Origin: Glebionis coronaria
Lineage: Eukaryota > Streptophyta > Magnoliopsida > Asterales > Asteraceae
Direction of reading: 5' to 3'
NCBI GenBank assembly: GCA_025667525.1
Contig: CM046876.1
Coordinates: 26,747,224-26,811,223 of the forward strand
Length of the DNA stretch: 64,000 nucleotides
A program made the translations under genes and the position numbers. Shown piece by piece: positions 1 through 10,105 of the stretch. Below the pieces are notes generated by a model that was given only the letters and a program-made list of their open reading frames with translations, made no database searches and was not told where the DNA came from. Numbering within the stretch: position 1 is the stretch's first letter; every line of letters begins with the position of its first letter.

Positions 1-3000
1 GTGGTTCATTATCAATAATGAGCCGCTAGGTTATTTGAGGAACCGTGGACAGTGGGTGTCCAAAAACGATTTTTGACTCAAAAGAAAATCATTTGGTCAA
101 ACAATTTAACATAGGATGTTAAATGGCTTGAGAGTCAATGCTTCGGATATGACTTTTAACAATTGCACTTGCAAGTTAAAATTACTTGAATATTTCAAAA
201 GAAATATTTATGTTGTCAATCTTACTTGGAGAGGAATAACATTCCTTGACAACCGAGTGAGAAAATAAAGAAGAAAAGAAAGATCACAAGAACAACGAGA
301 TCCAAGACCCAAAGACAAATCATGTTGAAAAAACATGAAAAGGAATACAAGATAATAAAGATCATACAAATATGTATGAAACACAAGCCTAAAACTTAAG
401 CATAATTTTAATCTTAGTTACACTAGAATTCTAAGATTTGCTTAAATTATATGTCTTAGCAATAAGAAATCCTCATGCTTAAATGAAAGACAAGGTGGTG
501 GCGGAATTTGGTGGTGAAGGCTTGGTGATAATCTTGTAATTCAACTCATCATATATATAAGACATGACAAGATGTTGATATTGACAACAATGACAATATG
601 TTCCATGATACATGACATAATCATGTGATGGAGTAAGAACACAAAAGGGAAGTGGTGGAAAAAGAGAGTTTCCAAAATCAATATTCTTAGAAGGAGAAAA
701 GATTTAATTTGGTGTGTTCTTTGGTGAATTTGGATTGAAAGAGATTTTAGAAAATAGTGGATAATCAAGGCTTTCATTTGTGAAAAATACATTTTGCTTT
801 GGTGTGAAAGAGATTTCAAAATGCTTTGGGTTAAGAAGAGAAAGCACAAGATATTTTGGGAGTGACCAAAGGTTTGAAACAATGATTCCAAAGGGTGATG
901 GAACAATTGGGAAATTTTGGAAAACCCGTTTTTAAAGGTGCCTGCCCGCGGTTCCTTTTCTCCACCGGCGGTTCCATATAGATATGGAGTCGCGGTCTCT
1001 AAAAAGAACCGCCCACAGAGGGTGTGTTTTGGGGGATAAGGGAATTTTTCCAATTCGGCAAATCCTAAGGTTCTAGTCTAACTTATCATAAAGTTATGCT
1101 AACGAGCAATAAAAACTAGAAGACACACAAAGGAAAAACATATAGGTTCAATAAGCACGTAGGAAGAAGGCTAAGAAAAACCTAATGGCTATAAAAGAAA
1201 AAGACTCCTAATGACATACAAAGTTCATCAAAGTAAACTATCATTAGTCATATTTAGGATGAGCCATTTAGCCAATTTAGAGAATGAGTATGAGACTATC
1301 ACTAGAGGTGCTCAATAAAGGCTAAGCACGACCTTTTTTACGAGTTATAAAATAACCCATCTTCCCACATGGAAGTAATTCAACCGTCAGGTCAAATTAA
1401 TATTCTAGTGCATAAATTCTCTAGTAGTCATTCTCAAGTTAGACAAAATATAATTCCTACATTTGTCTAATAAAGTGTAGCAATGATGAAAGTGTATGAC
1501 GACACAATGCACAACCTAATGAGGGTAAAGAATGCACCATTTCATATCTTGTCAAACAAGTCTAGTTAAGGTTAATTACCTTAGTAGAACTTGAGGTCAA
1601 ACACTTTGAAGTGTATAAACAACGTTTACACAAAACAAAGGAACACTCTTGATTGGTCTTTCGGAGATGACACATTTACAAATTGCATTGCAATGTAAAT
1701 TGCTTGAGTATTTCGGATAAAACATCCAAGTTGTCAAACTGACTCCATTGTGCATTATAAGCAATTATTAAACAAAATATGTCTAATAATTTGAACAAGT
1801 AGATTCAATATACCATCATCAACACAAGTTTGAGTTGTGATCCGATGTATATTATCAATAAACCACATTCATCTCTACACGCAAAAACATGTCAACTAGA
1901 TTCGATAATGATATTAATCATAATTTGAATAATGAATTGATATTTAATCAGAATCTTTCTTGATTCCCACAAACACTCCTTTAAGAGAAAATAACTAAGA
2001 TTTTCAAAGGGTATTTCATGTTTTATAGTGATACATTAATCTACTTGAACTAATAACACAATGATCGAGTAAGACGACCCACATCAATAGATTTGACAAG
2101 CTCCCAAAGCTTTCAAACCTAAAAGTGTTAAAGAATATGCCAAGGTGTACAAAATGTTTATGTAACATTTGTAAACCAAGAGATGTTAATCCTATATGCA
2201 ATGCACACATAAATACACAACTAAGTAACACTACTACCAATAGTAATGATCACTTAAGAAAGTCCAAAGACAAGAGAGAAAATACAAAAGCATTCGTCTT
2301 TGTTTTGAGTGTTAGATACACCAAAGTATACCTAGCTCGATTTTATTTGAAAAACGTTTTCGACCCATTTCAAAATTTAATTAAGTTCAACACTTTATAA
2401 ATATATCAATTTTCAAAGATATATCAACAAGAAATGTCCAACTTAATAGAAAAGAGTAAAACACAGTTTTGCGACAAACCGACGCTCAATACTTTGGACA
2501 AAGTATGGAACTTAGAAAACATCCAAAATTTAATGTTTGAATACAGGTTTGTAATAATTTTTAATAGAAAGAAAATTCAATTACGCTCGAAATGACGGGT
2601 GGCACGACTTCTACGGACTTACGGTTGATTTTATATTATTTTTCAAAGATTGCAAAAATCTGTGTCGGACTGACTGCGGTTCCTTATTGATAAGGAACCG
2701 CGGGGAATAGTTAAAGAACCGCGGTCAGTAGGCAAAAATTGAGTTTTTGGCCAAAATCATTTGGTAACATTTTGGAAGGACTTAGGACTCTAAAAAAATC
2801 GTTTTAGACACATAGGACTCGTATTTTAGAGTTAATTATGACACAAAATATTTTTATACTTCCAAACATGAAAAGATCTGTTATTAAGCTATTATACAAA
2901 GATTATTTAATACAAAAACTTGTACGAATGAAACAACAAAAAATCAATTCATAAGTAATCACTCTTCATGAACAATTTGATACAAAGATCGTCTCTATTT

Positions 3001-4600
3001 TTAAAAACCGTTTCATTTTTTAGAAACCATTTGTTTTGAAAAAGAGAGCAAAGATCGATCCAATCTTTAAAGTACAATATACTTAAAAGATCTTGAATAA
3101 CCACGCTTTGATACTAATTAAAAACTAGAAGGGGGGAGTTGAATAGTTTCTATTTACTTTTTCAAAAGAATTCGCATAACTCACTATGCGCGGTTCTTTA
3201 AACATGTCCGCGGTTCATTATCACTAAAGAACCGCGTGTCCCTTAAAGGAACCGCCGACAGTGAACTAGGTTATTTTTTACATGTTAATCTTAAACAATC
3301 TTTGGTATCAAATTCTCCATCAAGCTTGACTAGATATAAGATGTGTTTGATTGAAAGATAAATACTGCAAGTAAGAAAACACACAAACACACCAAATCAA
3401 GAGTACATCAAGCAATAGTCTAAACACTAAGCACACAAGTACTAAGCATAAGCTTTTCCCCAACTAAGATTTTTATACTAAGTGATGTACACTTGACCAT
3501 AATCTAAACATGAAGCACACACGTACTAAGCCTTAACTTTTCCATAACTTAGATGTTTAGATTATAAGATGCACACAACACACAAAAACATATAAAATCA
3601 TCAATAAGATTAAAGATCAGTCACGAAGCTCCTCTTCGCCCTACTCCACTCCTCAAGTACACCTTACTCGAGAGTTACTTCACTAGTCAACAAACTCCTT
3701 AAGGTGGAGAAACCATACACAACGTCGCTTATCCAATTTCCAACTCTAAGCTAAAAGTCGAGTCCTAATCTTAGGTAGGACCAATCTACACAACATCGCC
3801 TACTTCACTATTTTCCGACACAAGGCTAGATGAAGAGTCCTAATCTTAGGTAGGACCAATTTACACACAACTTACACAACTTCCAAATTGACACATCAAT
3901 TTGGATCTACACAACTCTTCACAACTACACAACTACCCAACTCTTCACAACTACACAACTCTTTACAACTACACACCTACACAACTCTTCACCCTAGTTA
4001 TGTTTTATGGCCCAACATAACAAACCTTGTGTTTTATGGCATAAACACATAAACCATATAGATCTAAGTACTCACCACTTAGATATATGACTCTAACACT
4101 ATATCTAAGTATTAACAAACTTGGATCTACACAACTAACACCTAATCTAAGGATACGCATCTCTTGGATATACTACCCTTACAAACACATCCAAGTGAAC
4201 CCAACACTTGGATCCTCTACACATACATCAAGTCCAAAAATATACGCATCACTGCACATGGATCTTCATGTTTATATTGTAGGAAAACAATGACTTGATC
4301 TAGAAGGAGAGATCTTCATCATGCTATGAACCCAACACTTCATGGTAATGAAAGTGTTGTGCAAAAAGGGTTGAAAGAAAAGCTGGAAATGATCCACTAT
4401 TTATAGGGCAAGAGTGCAACGGTCAAAAACACCCGCGGTTCCTTATCAATAAGGAACCTCCTCCAGCGGTTCCTTGTCAATAAGGAACCTCCAGCATGGA
4501 GACCGTGCATTTTTTTCCTTTAGTGGGGATATGCCATCTGGGTAGTTCATACCCTCAAAGGATATTCCTTTGGCATATGGAATATGCCAAATTAAAATTT
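1..4600. repeat. Gene-free region with dispersed GCGGTTCC palindromes
   Basis: I see no credible gene here; the open frames are low-complexity and lack any recognisable domain. The stretch is marked by a recurring motif made of GCGGTTCC and its complement GGAACCGC, often as an inverted pair around TTATCAATAA. Clusters lie near 1-60, 950-1,020, 2,670-2,735, 3,188-3,262 and 4,433-4,505, and several are followed by a GACAGTG-like tail. A G-rich, polypurine-like run (AGAAGGGGGGAG) lies at about 3,127-3,138, next to TTTGATACTAATT, which resembles a decayed primer binding site. This suggests part of a decayed LTR element, but I cannot place its LTRs. Two diverged copies of a short AAATTGCA...TGCAAT palindrome-like segment lie near 150-200 and 1,670-1,720. 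Confidence 0.5.
3908..3993. repeat. ACACAACT minisatellite
   Basis: An imperfect tandem array built from CTCTTCACAACTACACAACT-like units of roughly 15-25 bases. Two longer duplicated segments containing TCCTAATCTTAGGTAGGACC lie just upstream, near 3,760 and 3,838. No coding potential is seen. Confidence 0.6.
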
Positions 4601-6290
4601 TTTTAATAAAACATTTTCTTAAAAATAAATTTTATTAAAATCTTTTGTCACATTTGATTAAATGTGAGTTTTAAGAAAATATTAATCCTTGATCACTTAG
4701 TTAGGTTAATGACATGTTTATTCATGCCTTGAGTGATTCATGCCGAATGTGATCTTGAAGGTGTCGAGAAGTATACAAATGTATTATTGTGTGATTACGA
4801 GAACCTAATATTTTACATAATGTATTGCTAGTTATACGTTTGTCATCAACAAAACACAAAGAGATTATATCGACAAAACATCGAAATGTTTTCACTAACA
4901 CAATCCATTTTAATGCATCCGTTTTTTGAATAATGGGTCAATATGAGCCATTTAAAAGGGTTTATGACATATAGTAAATGCATACGTTTTTCAAATGTTT
5001 AGTCAATAGCAACTTTTAAAAGTTATTACTACATTAAAGAAAATTAATACATTTAATTGTGCTTGTAACATCAACTTTTTACAAAACTCATTCATTATGA
5101 ATGTGTCTAACAACTCATTATAAAAACTAACATTTCACAAAGTAAAAATGCCATGTTCGTAACCGGTAGTACTATGATTTAGATGATGAAATCTTTTAAC
5201 AGTTTGGTGGTTCGAATGTTTTTTACATCATCTGTCATTTTTATATCAGGTTAACTATGATATTTTTTTGTCATGTCCTATATGTTTATATAATAACAAA
5301 AGCTGATTATTATCTAACACTTATTTGTGAAATACTAGGCATGTATAAGCTCGAACTATATGAATCGTGACATGCTGGTGAGGCTGTTTTTTGAAGTTTG
5401 AGTCTCGATGGTGTGTTTCGTTGGGTATGATGAAAAGAAACTTAACAGTATGTTGTATCAAGCGAGCAATAAGCAATGGTATTTGATTATCTGTTATAGG
5501 GTAACAGAATAACTATTACTTGCCACAAAATATAGTCACAGGGTACCCGCCGCCGCATTGTGCGGGTACCCTGCTAGTAGTTACCAAAAGCACTTTCGCT
5601 AATATTCTAAACCATACTCACATAATTCGCTACAGTACCCACGAATTCCGATCCAGTTCGTTCGAACCAAAACTGGGTACGAAATTGATCCGGATCGATC
5701 GGGATCGCGAATTGGATCGATGAACTTAGCGTTCCAAAGTCTAATTTATATATGAATCTGGTGAGAGCGATTCACGTTCCAATTAAATCCGATTCCGTTC
5801 CAATTATATTCGATTCACGTTCCAGTTGCATCCGATTCGCGATTGATTTCACTTCCAGTTATAGGGTGTGCATATTTCTAATGTTATATATGTTTTCCTG
5901 ATGTTTATTGTTTTTTAAGGTGTTGATTTCACTTCCAATTATAGGTGTGTGTATTTCTGTCGTTAACCAAAGGCTCGACTAAGTTTTCATGATGTTTATT
6001 GGTTTTTGGATATTGATTATGCTATGTTGAAATGAAACTTTTTAATATTTATTTTTGAACGAATAATGATATTATGATAAGTATCATGTTTGGAATTTCG
6101 AATTTTAAATTATTTAGCTACATGGTACATCGTATCACATTACATGGTACATCGTATCGAAGCGATCCCGAATGAACCTACCCCTATCGAACCAAATTTT
6201 AGGTCCCTAGCGAACCACGATCCTGATCCGCGATCCCGTTCCATGTGACTATGTTCTAAACCGCTTTTTATAGAATGAATCTTTGAGTTT
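4601..6290. other. Intergenic stretch without recognisable gene
   Basis: No coding region is supported. From about 5,640 to 5,860 there is a GATCG/GATTCG-rich stretch with repeated TTCCAATTATATTCGATT-like segments, echoed near 6,150-6,240; it may be a decayed MITE. A short match at 6,252-6,265 (ATGTTCTAAACCGC) equals the left flank of Helitron 1 and may mark an empty version of that site. The only clear structure is the Helitron 3' terminus listed separately. Confidence 0.4.
5540..5577 (+). mobile_element. Helitron 3' terminus (hairpin plus CTAG)
   Basis: The sequence forms an 11-bp perfect stem (AGGGTACCCGC with GCGGGTACCCT) closely followed by CTAG and a T. Plant Helitrons end in CTRR after a short hairpin and insert between A and T, so this fits a 3' terminus. 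The 5' end was not found; it may lie anywhere upstream, including outside the window. Confidence 0.65.
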
Positions 6291-6431
6291 TAGCAAGTAA
6301 CGGAATGAATTAATATAATTAATGTAGATATATATCCTTTCGTAATCAAAACGGAAAAAATAAAAAAATTAATGCGAATATTATTAAGGAAATTTGTAAC
6401 GGAAATTTATTTTCTTAGTAGTAAAAAACAC

Positions 6432-6438
6432 TATAAAA
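6432..6438 (+). promoter_or_regulatory. TATA box of DEFL copy A
   Basis: TATAAAA lies 79 bases upstream of the ATG at 6,517, in a stretch conserved in copy B (same spacing). The position fits a core promoter with a leader of roughly 50 bases. Inferred from position and conservation only. Confidence 0.5.
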
Positions 6439-6928
6439 TGACCAACATTACCATGATGACATTAACATAGTAATAATTGTAATTATATCTTTCAAGACCA
6501 TTTCATCTCAGAGATTATGAATACTCAAATCATTTTCGTCATTTTCTGTTTGTTAGGTACTTCTTTCTTCGTCTTTTTTTTGGATTATTAATGTAGTATT
6601 ACGTAATATTGATCTTTTATGTCTTGACTTTCGTAAGTTTTACTTTTGTTTGATAACAAGTAATCTAAAATGTTCATACACACGAGTTAACTAACAGTAT
6701 TTATCATATATGCATGCATGCAGTTGGTGAACAAGCGTACATGTTAAATGCACGTGATGTAGTTGCTCAAAAGGATTCGTTGGTAAATCCAAATGGGGGT
6801 GAATGCGTTGAGAACATGGGTTTATGCAGCCCTCAATGCATGGCTGGTTGCTGCATTGACAAATGTGCGAGCAAATACCCCGGTGCCGGCGCCGGAAAGT
6901 GCGAGGGTCCGATAGGAACCGTTCATAC

Positions 6929-7375
6929 TGTTGTGAATGGCTGGGCGTCTGCCCCTTTTCTGCCAACCAAAACCTGGAAGGGTTTCTTGTTTCGCCATCG
7001 TTTTACTAAGGCAGTGGGATAATATGTGTATAGCAGTGGGAATAATAAACAAACGAATGAAGGGTATTAACACAAGACACGATTTAACTAACAGTAATAT
7101 TATTGATTCAATGTTAAAAGGTTTTTACAACGTCCTAATCTATATATACAGTGGTATACGGTGTATCTGTTAAGTTTGTTGAAGCGATACAACGCTTAAC
7201 AAAACGGCAGTTACACTAGACACCCGTTTAACCTAATGGGCTTTGCAACCCTTCTGTCTTGGGCTTGGCCCTTACACATAATAATAATAACAATACAGAA
7301 ATAATACATGTTCTATACGAATGTACATAAACAGAAACATTAAATTACAAGTCTTTACGAATTATCAGTCCAACA
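6929..7375 (-). repeat. 3' LTR of the ARID element
   Basis: A 447-bp terminal repeat identical by eye to 8,938-9,384. In the minus sense it begins TGTTGGACTGATAATTCG and ends CATTCACAACA. Confidence 0.92.
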
Positions 7376-7432
7376 AATTCCCCCTTAATACGTGAAGGCT
7401 TGTTGTTCGGCTTGCATCTTTCCTTCCTTTCA

Positions 7433-9007
7433 TCAAGTGATAACTATGAAGTCATCGCTTGTCGCTGAACTTGAATCATCCAAACTTAAGAGCGGTGCAT
7501 ACTTGTTATGATATCCATGGTGTTCCTTCTTGCTACTTTGGCCCTTGTCTTCCAACACTATTCCAAAGTGTTCAATCGCTTTCTTTCCTTTTAGACCTGC
7601 CGAAGAGTCTTCGTTCTTACCTCGGTTCGTTGGGTAAGGGCTAAGATCCTTGTCTTCTTCTACCTTCGTCGTAGGGACTCTTGCAGTCTTGTAGTAGGAA
7701 ACGAAAACATCCAAATATGAAGTATACACATCCTTGATTGCATCTCCATCTTTACGGTTGAGGCCAAGTATTTCAGCAATCGCTCCAAATTCATTACAGA
7801 AATTGACGCTAAGGTATCCACCCATGCAGTTCATTATTTTGTAGAGGTCAAATAAGTGGACGGTTGTGCCAAGTATGGACGGTGGTAGGGGACTTGGTGT
7901 TTCTTTCTTGAGATAATGGGCATAGAACCAAGTGTAATAAGCCATGAAACGCTCCCTAAAGTATCCCCAATCTGAAGTAACTATCTTATCATCTTTTATT
8001 AAGTCTAAGAACGAAACAAAGTCATGAAACGAGTGATTTTCTATTTCTACCGTATGATCTTTGGTTTCTTCTAGGCTTCTCTCCGCGCTCTCAAAGTGGC
8101 TTTCTAAGAAATCGTCTTGTTTCTTTCTTAACGCATCTAGATTCAAACTGTTTCCCTTTATTCTCTTGAACATATACTCTAATCTAATCCTTTCTCCTTC
8201 TTCTATCAACTCAAACCCTTGTTTTCTTAGAAGGTCATGCGAAAGGATGTTTAGAGTGACTTCGGGGGCGTAGTAAACCCCGGGTATCAAGTAAGGTTGA
8301 AACGAGTTTTCTAGTAATACCTCTCCTATCCCGTAAGTGAATAAGAATTGCTTAGTGGGTTCATATTTATTGACTAAGAATTCTTCAAATATGTTACGAA
8401 ATGAATTAAGATTAGAGCAGTAGTGATTTTGGGAGGCCTTACTGATGTACCAAAAGTCGTTCCAAGTGCCTTCGTCGGAACCTTTGAGAACTCCGTCAGT
8501 GGGCATATGGATCGTTTCTGGGTACTTGAGTATGTAGGGTATGGGCTGATTCTGGGGACAATCCCTTTGGATGTGCCCTTCGCCTTTACAGATGTAACAA
8601 ATGACGACTTGATCTTCATCGCCTTCTTGTTCAACCTGCGTCTTCCCAAGTTCATGATTTTTTCTGTCTTCCGCCATAGTTGGGCAAAACTTCATTGGAT
8701 GCTCGATTGTTTTACAGTAAAAACAGCGGATGCTCTTCCTCTCTCCTTTATTAATTGAGGAATTAAATGCCTCAATTTCAAGTAACTTATCCTTCAACAT
8801 TTCCTTACAGCTTTTCGTAATCTGCATAACACATCGGTTAATCTTGTACTCTTTCTCTCTTCTCGTTCGTCTTCTAATTGATTCGAGATCCGAGATCCTT
8901 CCATGGTTTTCCCCAGAGCGTTTGCTCAGATACCAGATGTTGTGAATGGCTGGGCGTCTGCCCCTTTTCTGCCAACCAAAACCTGGAAGGGTTTCTTGTT
9001 TCGCCAT
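7433..9007 (-). CDS. Gag-protease-derived protein with two CCHC knuckles and an ARID domain
   Basis: This is a 524-residue frame counted from the ATG at 9,005-9,007, which lies inside the 5' LTR; the frame runs without a stop through the primer binding site into the internal region. The open frame also extends further up the LTR to a GTG near 9,080. Two CX2CX4HX4C zinc knuckles lie at about residues 95-108 and 137-150. Residues about 180-275 resemble the Copia protease/pre-integrase stretch, but the expected D-S-G triad reads S-K-A, so catalysis should be lost. Residues about 345-440 fit an ARID/BRIGHT DNA-binding domain: PPSILGTTVHLFDLYKIM, then MGGYLSV, and a final YLDVFVSYYK. The C-terminus is polar and Ser-rich. 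I infer a nucleic-acid-binding protein that may package or target the element. An internal Met at about residue 61 is an alternative start. Confidence 0.8.
   Translation of the reverse strand: MAKQETLPGFGWQKRGRRPAIHNIWYLSKRSGENHGRISDLESIRRRTRREKEYKINRCVMQITKSCKEMLKDKLLEIEAFNSSINKGERKSIRCFYCKTIEHPMKFCPTMAEDRKNHELGKTQVEQEGDEDQVVICYICKGEGHIQRDCPQNQPIPYILKYPETIHMPTDGVLKGSDEGTWNDFWYISKASQNHYCSNLNSFRNIFEEFLVNKYEPTKQFLFTYGIGEVLLENSFQPYLIPGVYYAPEVTLNILSHDLLRKQGFELIEEGERIRLEYMFKRIKGNSLNLDALRKKQDDFLESHFESAERSLEETKDHTVEIENHSFHDFVSFLDLIKDDKIVTSDWGYFRERFMAYYTWFYAHYLKKETPSPLPPSILGTTVHLFDLYKIMNCMGGYLSVNFCNEFGAIAEILGLNRKDGDAIKDVYTSYLDVFVSYYKTARVPTTKVEEDKDLSPYPTNRGKNEDSSAGLKGKKAIEHFGIVLEDKGQSSKKEHHGYHNKYAPLLSLDDSSSATSDDFIVIT
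8924..8935 (-). promoter_or_regulatory. Primer binding site of the ARID element
   Basis: On the minus strand it reads TGGTATCTGAGC, 11 of 12 bases equal to the usual initiator-Met tRNA primer site, two bases after the 5' LTR. Confidence 0.75.
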
Positions 9008-9384
9008 CGTTTTACTAAGGCAGTGGGATAATATGTGTATAGCAGTGGGAATAATAAACAAACGAATGAAGGGTATTAACACAAGACACGATTTAACTAA
9101 CAGTAATATTATTGATTCAATGTTAAAAGGTTTTTACAACGTCCTAATCTATATATACAGTGGTATACGGTGTATCTGTTAAGTTTGTTGAAGCGATACA
9201 ACGCTTAACAAAACGGCAGTTACACTAGACACCCGTTTAACCTAATGGGCTTTGCAACCCTTCTGTCTTGGGCTTGGCCCTTACACATAATAATAATAAC
9301 AATACAGAAATAATACATGTTCTATACGAATGTACATAAACAGAAACATTAAATTACAAGTCTTTACGAATTATCAGTCCAACA
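8938..9384 (-). repeat. 5' LTR of the ARID element
   Basis: A 447-bp LTR whose minus strand carries TATATATA at 9,149-9,157. A transcript starting about 30 bases downstream would include the ATG at 9,005-9,007, which fits translation beginning within the LTR. Confidence 0.9.
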
Positions 9385-9426
9385 CATACTCTATGTAATT
9401 GCTATCATCCATGTCCACTCAACTAA

Positions 9427-9769
9427 TTCCAAATCTATTTTATCTTCTGCTTTCGTCTTTGTGTTTAATTTTACAAACAATTGAAGTGTAATACAACAGA
9501 TTATGTGTAGTAATCTCTCTTATTTTGATTTTTAATGAAAAAGTCAATTATAAAACAAGGTTCTTTTGTTTATCAGCAACCTGAAAATGGCATTGCTTTG
9601 GAATTTTATTGGCCGGAAAACATTGCTTATTAAAGCTTATTTGAAGTTTGTAGTCAGCTTTTGTATCATACATAAGTCATGAGATCGAATAAATATTCAC
9701 ATATTATCCAAATGGTCTCACTAAAATTTACAATGATTCATTGTTTAAAAACTTAATAAACATAGTAGT
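9427..9769. repeat. 3' flank of DEFL A, duplicated at 25,058-25,395
   Basis: No gene is seen. The stretch matches the region downstream of DEFL copy B almost base for base, including TTATCAGCAACCTG and CATTGTTTAAAAACTTAATA, so the duplication unit extends from DEFL into SCPL. It probably carries the DEFL 3' UTR. Confidence 0.7.
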
Positions 9770-10060
9770 ATATAGTACATCAGCATGTGATCGTGATACT
9801 TCATACCCAGCTCCCCGCACCGTAGTATATGTTAAACCATTGTAAACCACATGATAACCAGTCACCTTAACAACCATAGTTATCAAGTATCAAAATTAGA
9901 CATTTAAATTTGTAAGGATAGAGTTATATACGTATGTGTTTAATTATTACGGTTGCTTAGCTTAGGTTGTAAACTCCATGGACTCCATGGCTTAACTGTT
10001 CTCAGGCCGAAAGCTTCTAGCCCCTAACAAGTTGTTGTGAACGGAACAATTGAGTCTATC
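9770..10060 (-). pseudogene. Serine carboxypeptidase-like fragment, copy A
   Basis: On the minus strand, 9,770-9,870 encodes the end of an SCPL protein around the catalytic histidine, here G-A-G-Y-E-V where copies B and C have G-A-G-H-E-V, so the catalytic His is replaced. A second exon remnant near 10,010-10,060 encodes a Gly-Asp-Ile-Asp-Ser-Ile-Val-Pro stretch, the region of the catalytic Asp. The upstream exons present in copies B and C are absent here, so only the C-terminal end survives. It cannot encode a working enzyme. Confidence 0.7.
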
Positions 10061-10105
10061 TCCAGAGGTTGATCTTAAGTCTTAGTGGCAATTCATTTGC
10101 CTTTG

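Larger units (their letters stand above)
6929..9384 (-). mobile_element. Non-autonomous LTR retrotransposon carrying an ARID/zinc-knuckle ORF
   Basis: The element is 2,456 bp. Two 447-bp LTRs (6,929-7,375 and 8,938-9,384) read as identical by eye, begin TGTTG and end CAACA, and are flanked by a perfect 5-bp duplication CATAC (6,924-6,928 and 9,385-9,389). The uninterrupted copy B of the host gene confirms the empty site. On the minus strand the 5' LTR is followed, after 2 bases, by TGGTATCTGAGC (8,924-8,935), close to the initiator-Met tRNA primer site TGGTATCAGAGC. The 3' LTR is preceded by a polypurine tract (AAGGGGGAATT, 7,376-7,386). The internal region of 1,562 bp has no integrase, reverse transcriptase or RNase H, so movement must depend on proteins supplied in trans. 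Identical LTRs imply a very recent insertion. Confidence 0.92.
6517..9426 (+). pseudogene. Defensin-like cysteine-rich peptide gene, copy A, split by an LTR element
   Basis: Exon 1 (6,517-6,556) encodes a hydrophobic signal-peptide start (MNTQIIFVIFCLL); the donor is GT at 6,557. Exon 2 starts at 6,724 after CAG. It encodes the pro-region and the first seven cysteines of the mature peptide, with the same spacing as copy B, except that a 3-base deletion turns Gly-Asp-Gln-Cys into Gly-Glu-Cys. After the codons for Gly-Thr-Val-His-Thr the frame is broken by the ARID-carrying LTR element (6,929-9,384). The lost C-terminus (CXC and last Cys) resumes at 9,385 and reaches TAA at 9,424-9,426. The 5-bp target duplication CATAC brackets the insert. 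The disrupted reading frame runs 31 residues into the LTR and stops at 7,022. Before the insertion this was probably a secreted antimicrobial or signalling peptide of the CS-alpha-beta type. Confidence 0.8.

Noticed and set aside
541..1053. 170-codon minus-strand frame
   Set aside because: Low-complexity, His/Leu/Ile-rich, no domain, lies over the GCGGTTCC repeats; a chance frame.
6937..7173. 78-codon frame present twice (also 8,946-9,182)
   Set aside because: It is duplicated only because it lies in the two LTRs of the ARID element and runs against its coding strand.
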